Below, piece after piece: positions 63,814-64,000 of a stretch of DNA of 64,000 nt. Origin of the DNA: Deinococcus peraridilitoris DSM 19664 (GTDB taxonomy: Bacteria > Deinococcota > Deinococci > Deinococcales > Deinococcaceae); assembly GCF_000317835.1 (NCBI RefSeq), contig NC_019793.1, positions 3,228,501 through 3,292,500 of the forward strand, read 5' to 3'. The stretch's first letter is position 1. Each line of letters begins with the position of its first letter. The translations under genes and the position numbers were made by a program. A model generated the notes under the pieces. That model was given only the letters and a program-made list of their open reading frames with translations. It searched no databases and was not told where the DNA came from.

Positions 63814-64000
63814 GGTCGTTCCTCCCGCAAAGAAGCTTTGCGTTCCTGATGAAGCTTGTAACGAAGGGCGGACGGGGAAGTAGTTCCTCCACCTTACTCG
63901 CTTCAGTGCCGAAACGCCGTAACTTTGGTGAAGTTTCGCCCAGACAGAACCTGCCATGTCTCCCGCCGGGTTACCGGCCGTAAAAACGACCGGACCAGTT

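Overview
The window is a 64 kb stretch of high-GC bacterial chromosome that fits the Deinococcales (Deinococcus or a close relative). The evidence is: a zinc-finger-less DnaJ in a dnaK-grpE-dnaJ cluster; HAIR-like (HspR) sites in front of clpB and dnaK; a CsoR with a Cys-His-His metal site of the kind described in Thermus; a P450 joined to a polyprenyl synthase; and a TANNNT box 5-7 nt before the start codon of many genes, as expected for the abundant leaderless mRNAs of this phylum. No rRNA, tRNA, CRISPR array, transposase or prophage was seen, so this looks like core chromosome with one clear catabolic island.

Layout. 1-8.1 kb: AI-2E-type permease, DUF1517 protein, small unknowns, a PAS-only protein, ClpB and a secreted hydrolase. 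8.3-19.5 kb: a ten-gene block, nine genes on the minus strand plus a divergent FadR-type regulator. It encodes an L-2-hydroxyglutarate oxidase, a complete TAXI-TRAP uptake system with a DUF1850 protein, a class III CoA-transferase, glutaryl-CoA dehydrogenase, a DapA-fold lyase, an SDR and a 2-hydroxyacid dehydrogenase. I read it as a regulated pathway for C5 dicarboxylates (glutarate or 2-hydroxyglutarate). A perfect 17-bp palindrome sits in the divergent promoter region. 19.6-25.4 kb: dnaK-grpE-dnaJ and divergent ftsH, a proteostasis locus. 25.4-36.8 kb: housekeeping genes (MFS pump, duplicated-NBD ABC protein, crotonase, HAD phosphatase, leucyl aminopeptidase, serS, gatC, PLP decarboxylase) and a small HTH gene behind a structured leader.

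36.8-54.3 kb: P450/polyprenyl synthase pair, HD-GYP protein, purM-phosphatase-meaB operon, stress-type membrane protein, folate pair (ADC lyase and a fused synthase/amidotransferase), a response regulator with a triple-GAF histidine kinase, lrgAB, MTA/SAH nucleosidase, a MalY-type aminotransferase and a flippase-like membrane protein. 54.5-64 kb: an unknown gene, a copper-resistance locus (csoR, copZ, divergent copA, with CsoR-like operators), cysteine synthase, metallophosphoesterase, a low-complexity protein with a probable nested start, and HflX, which appears to start at an ATC codon.

Most convergent gene pairs are separated by strong hairpins with stems of 11-17 bp. All functional calls come from reading motifs and context; no database search was run.
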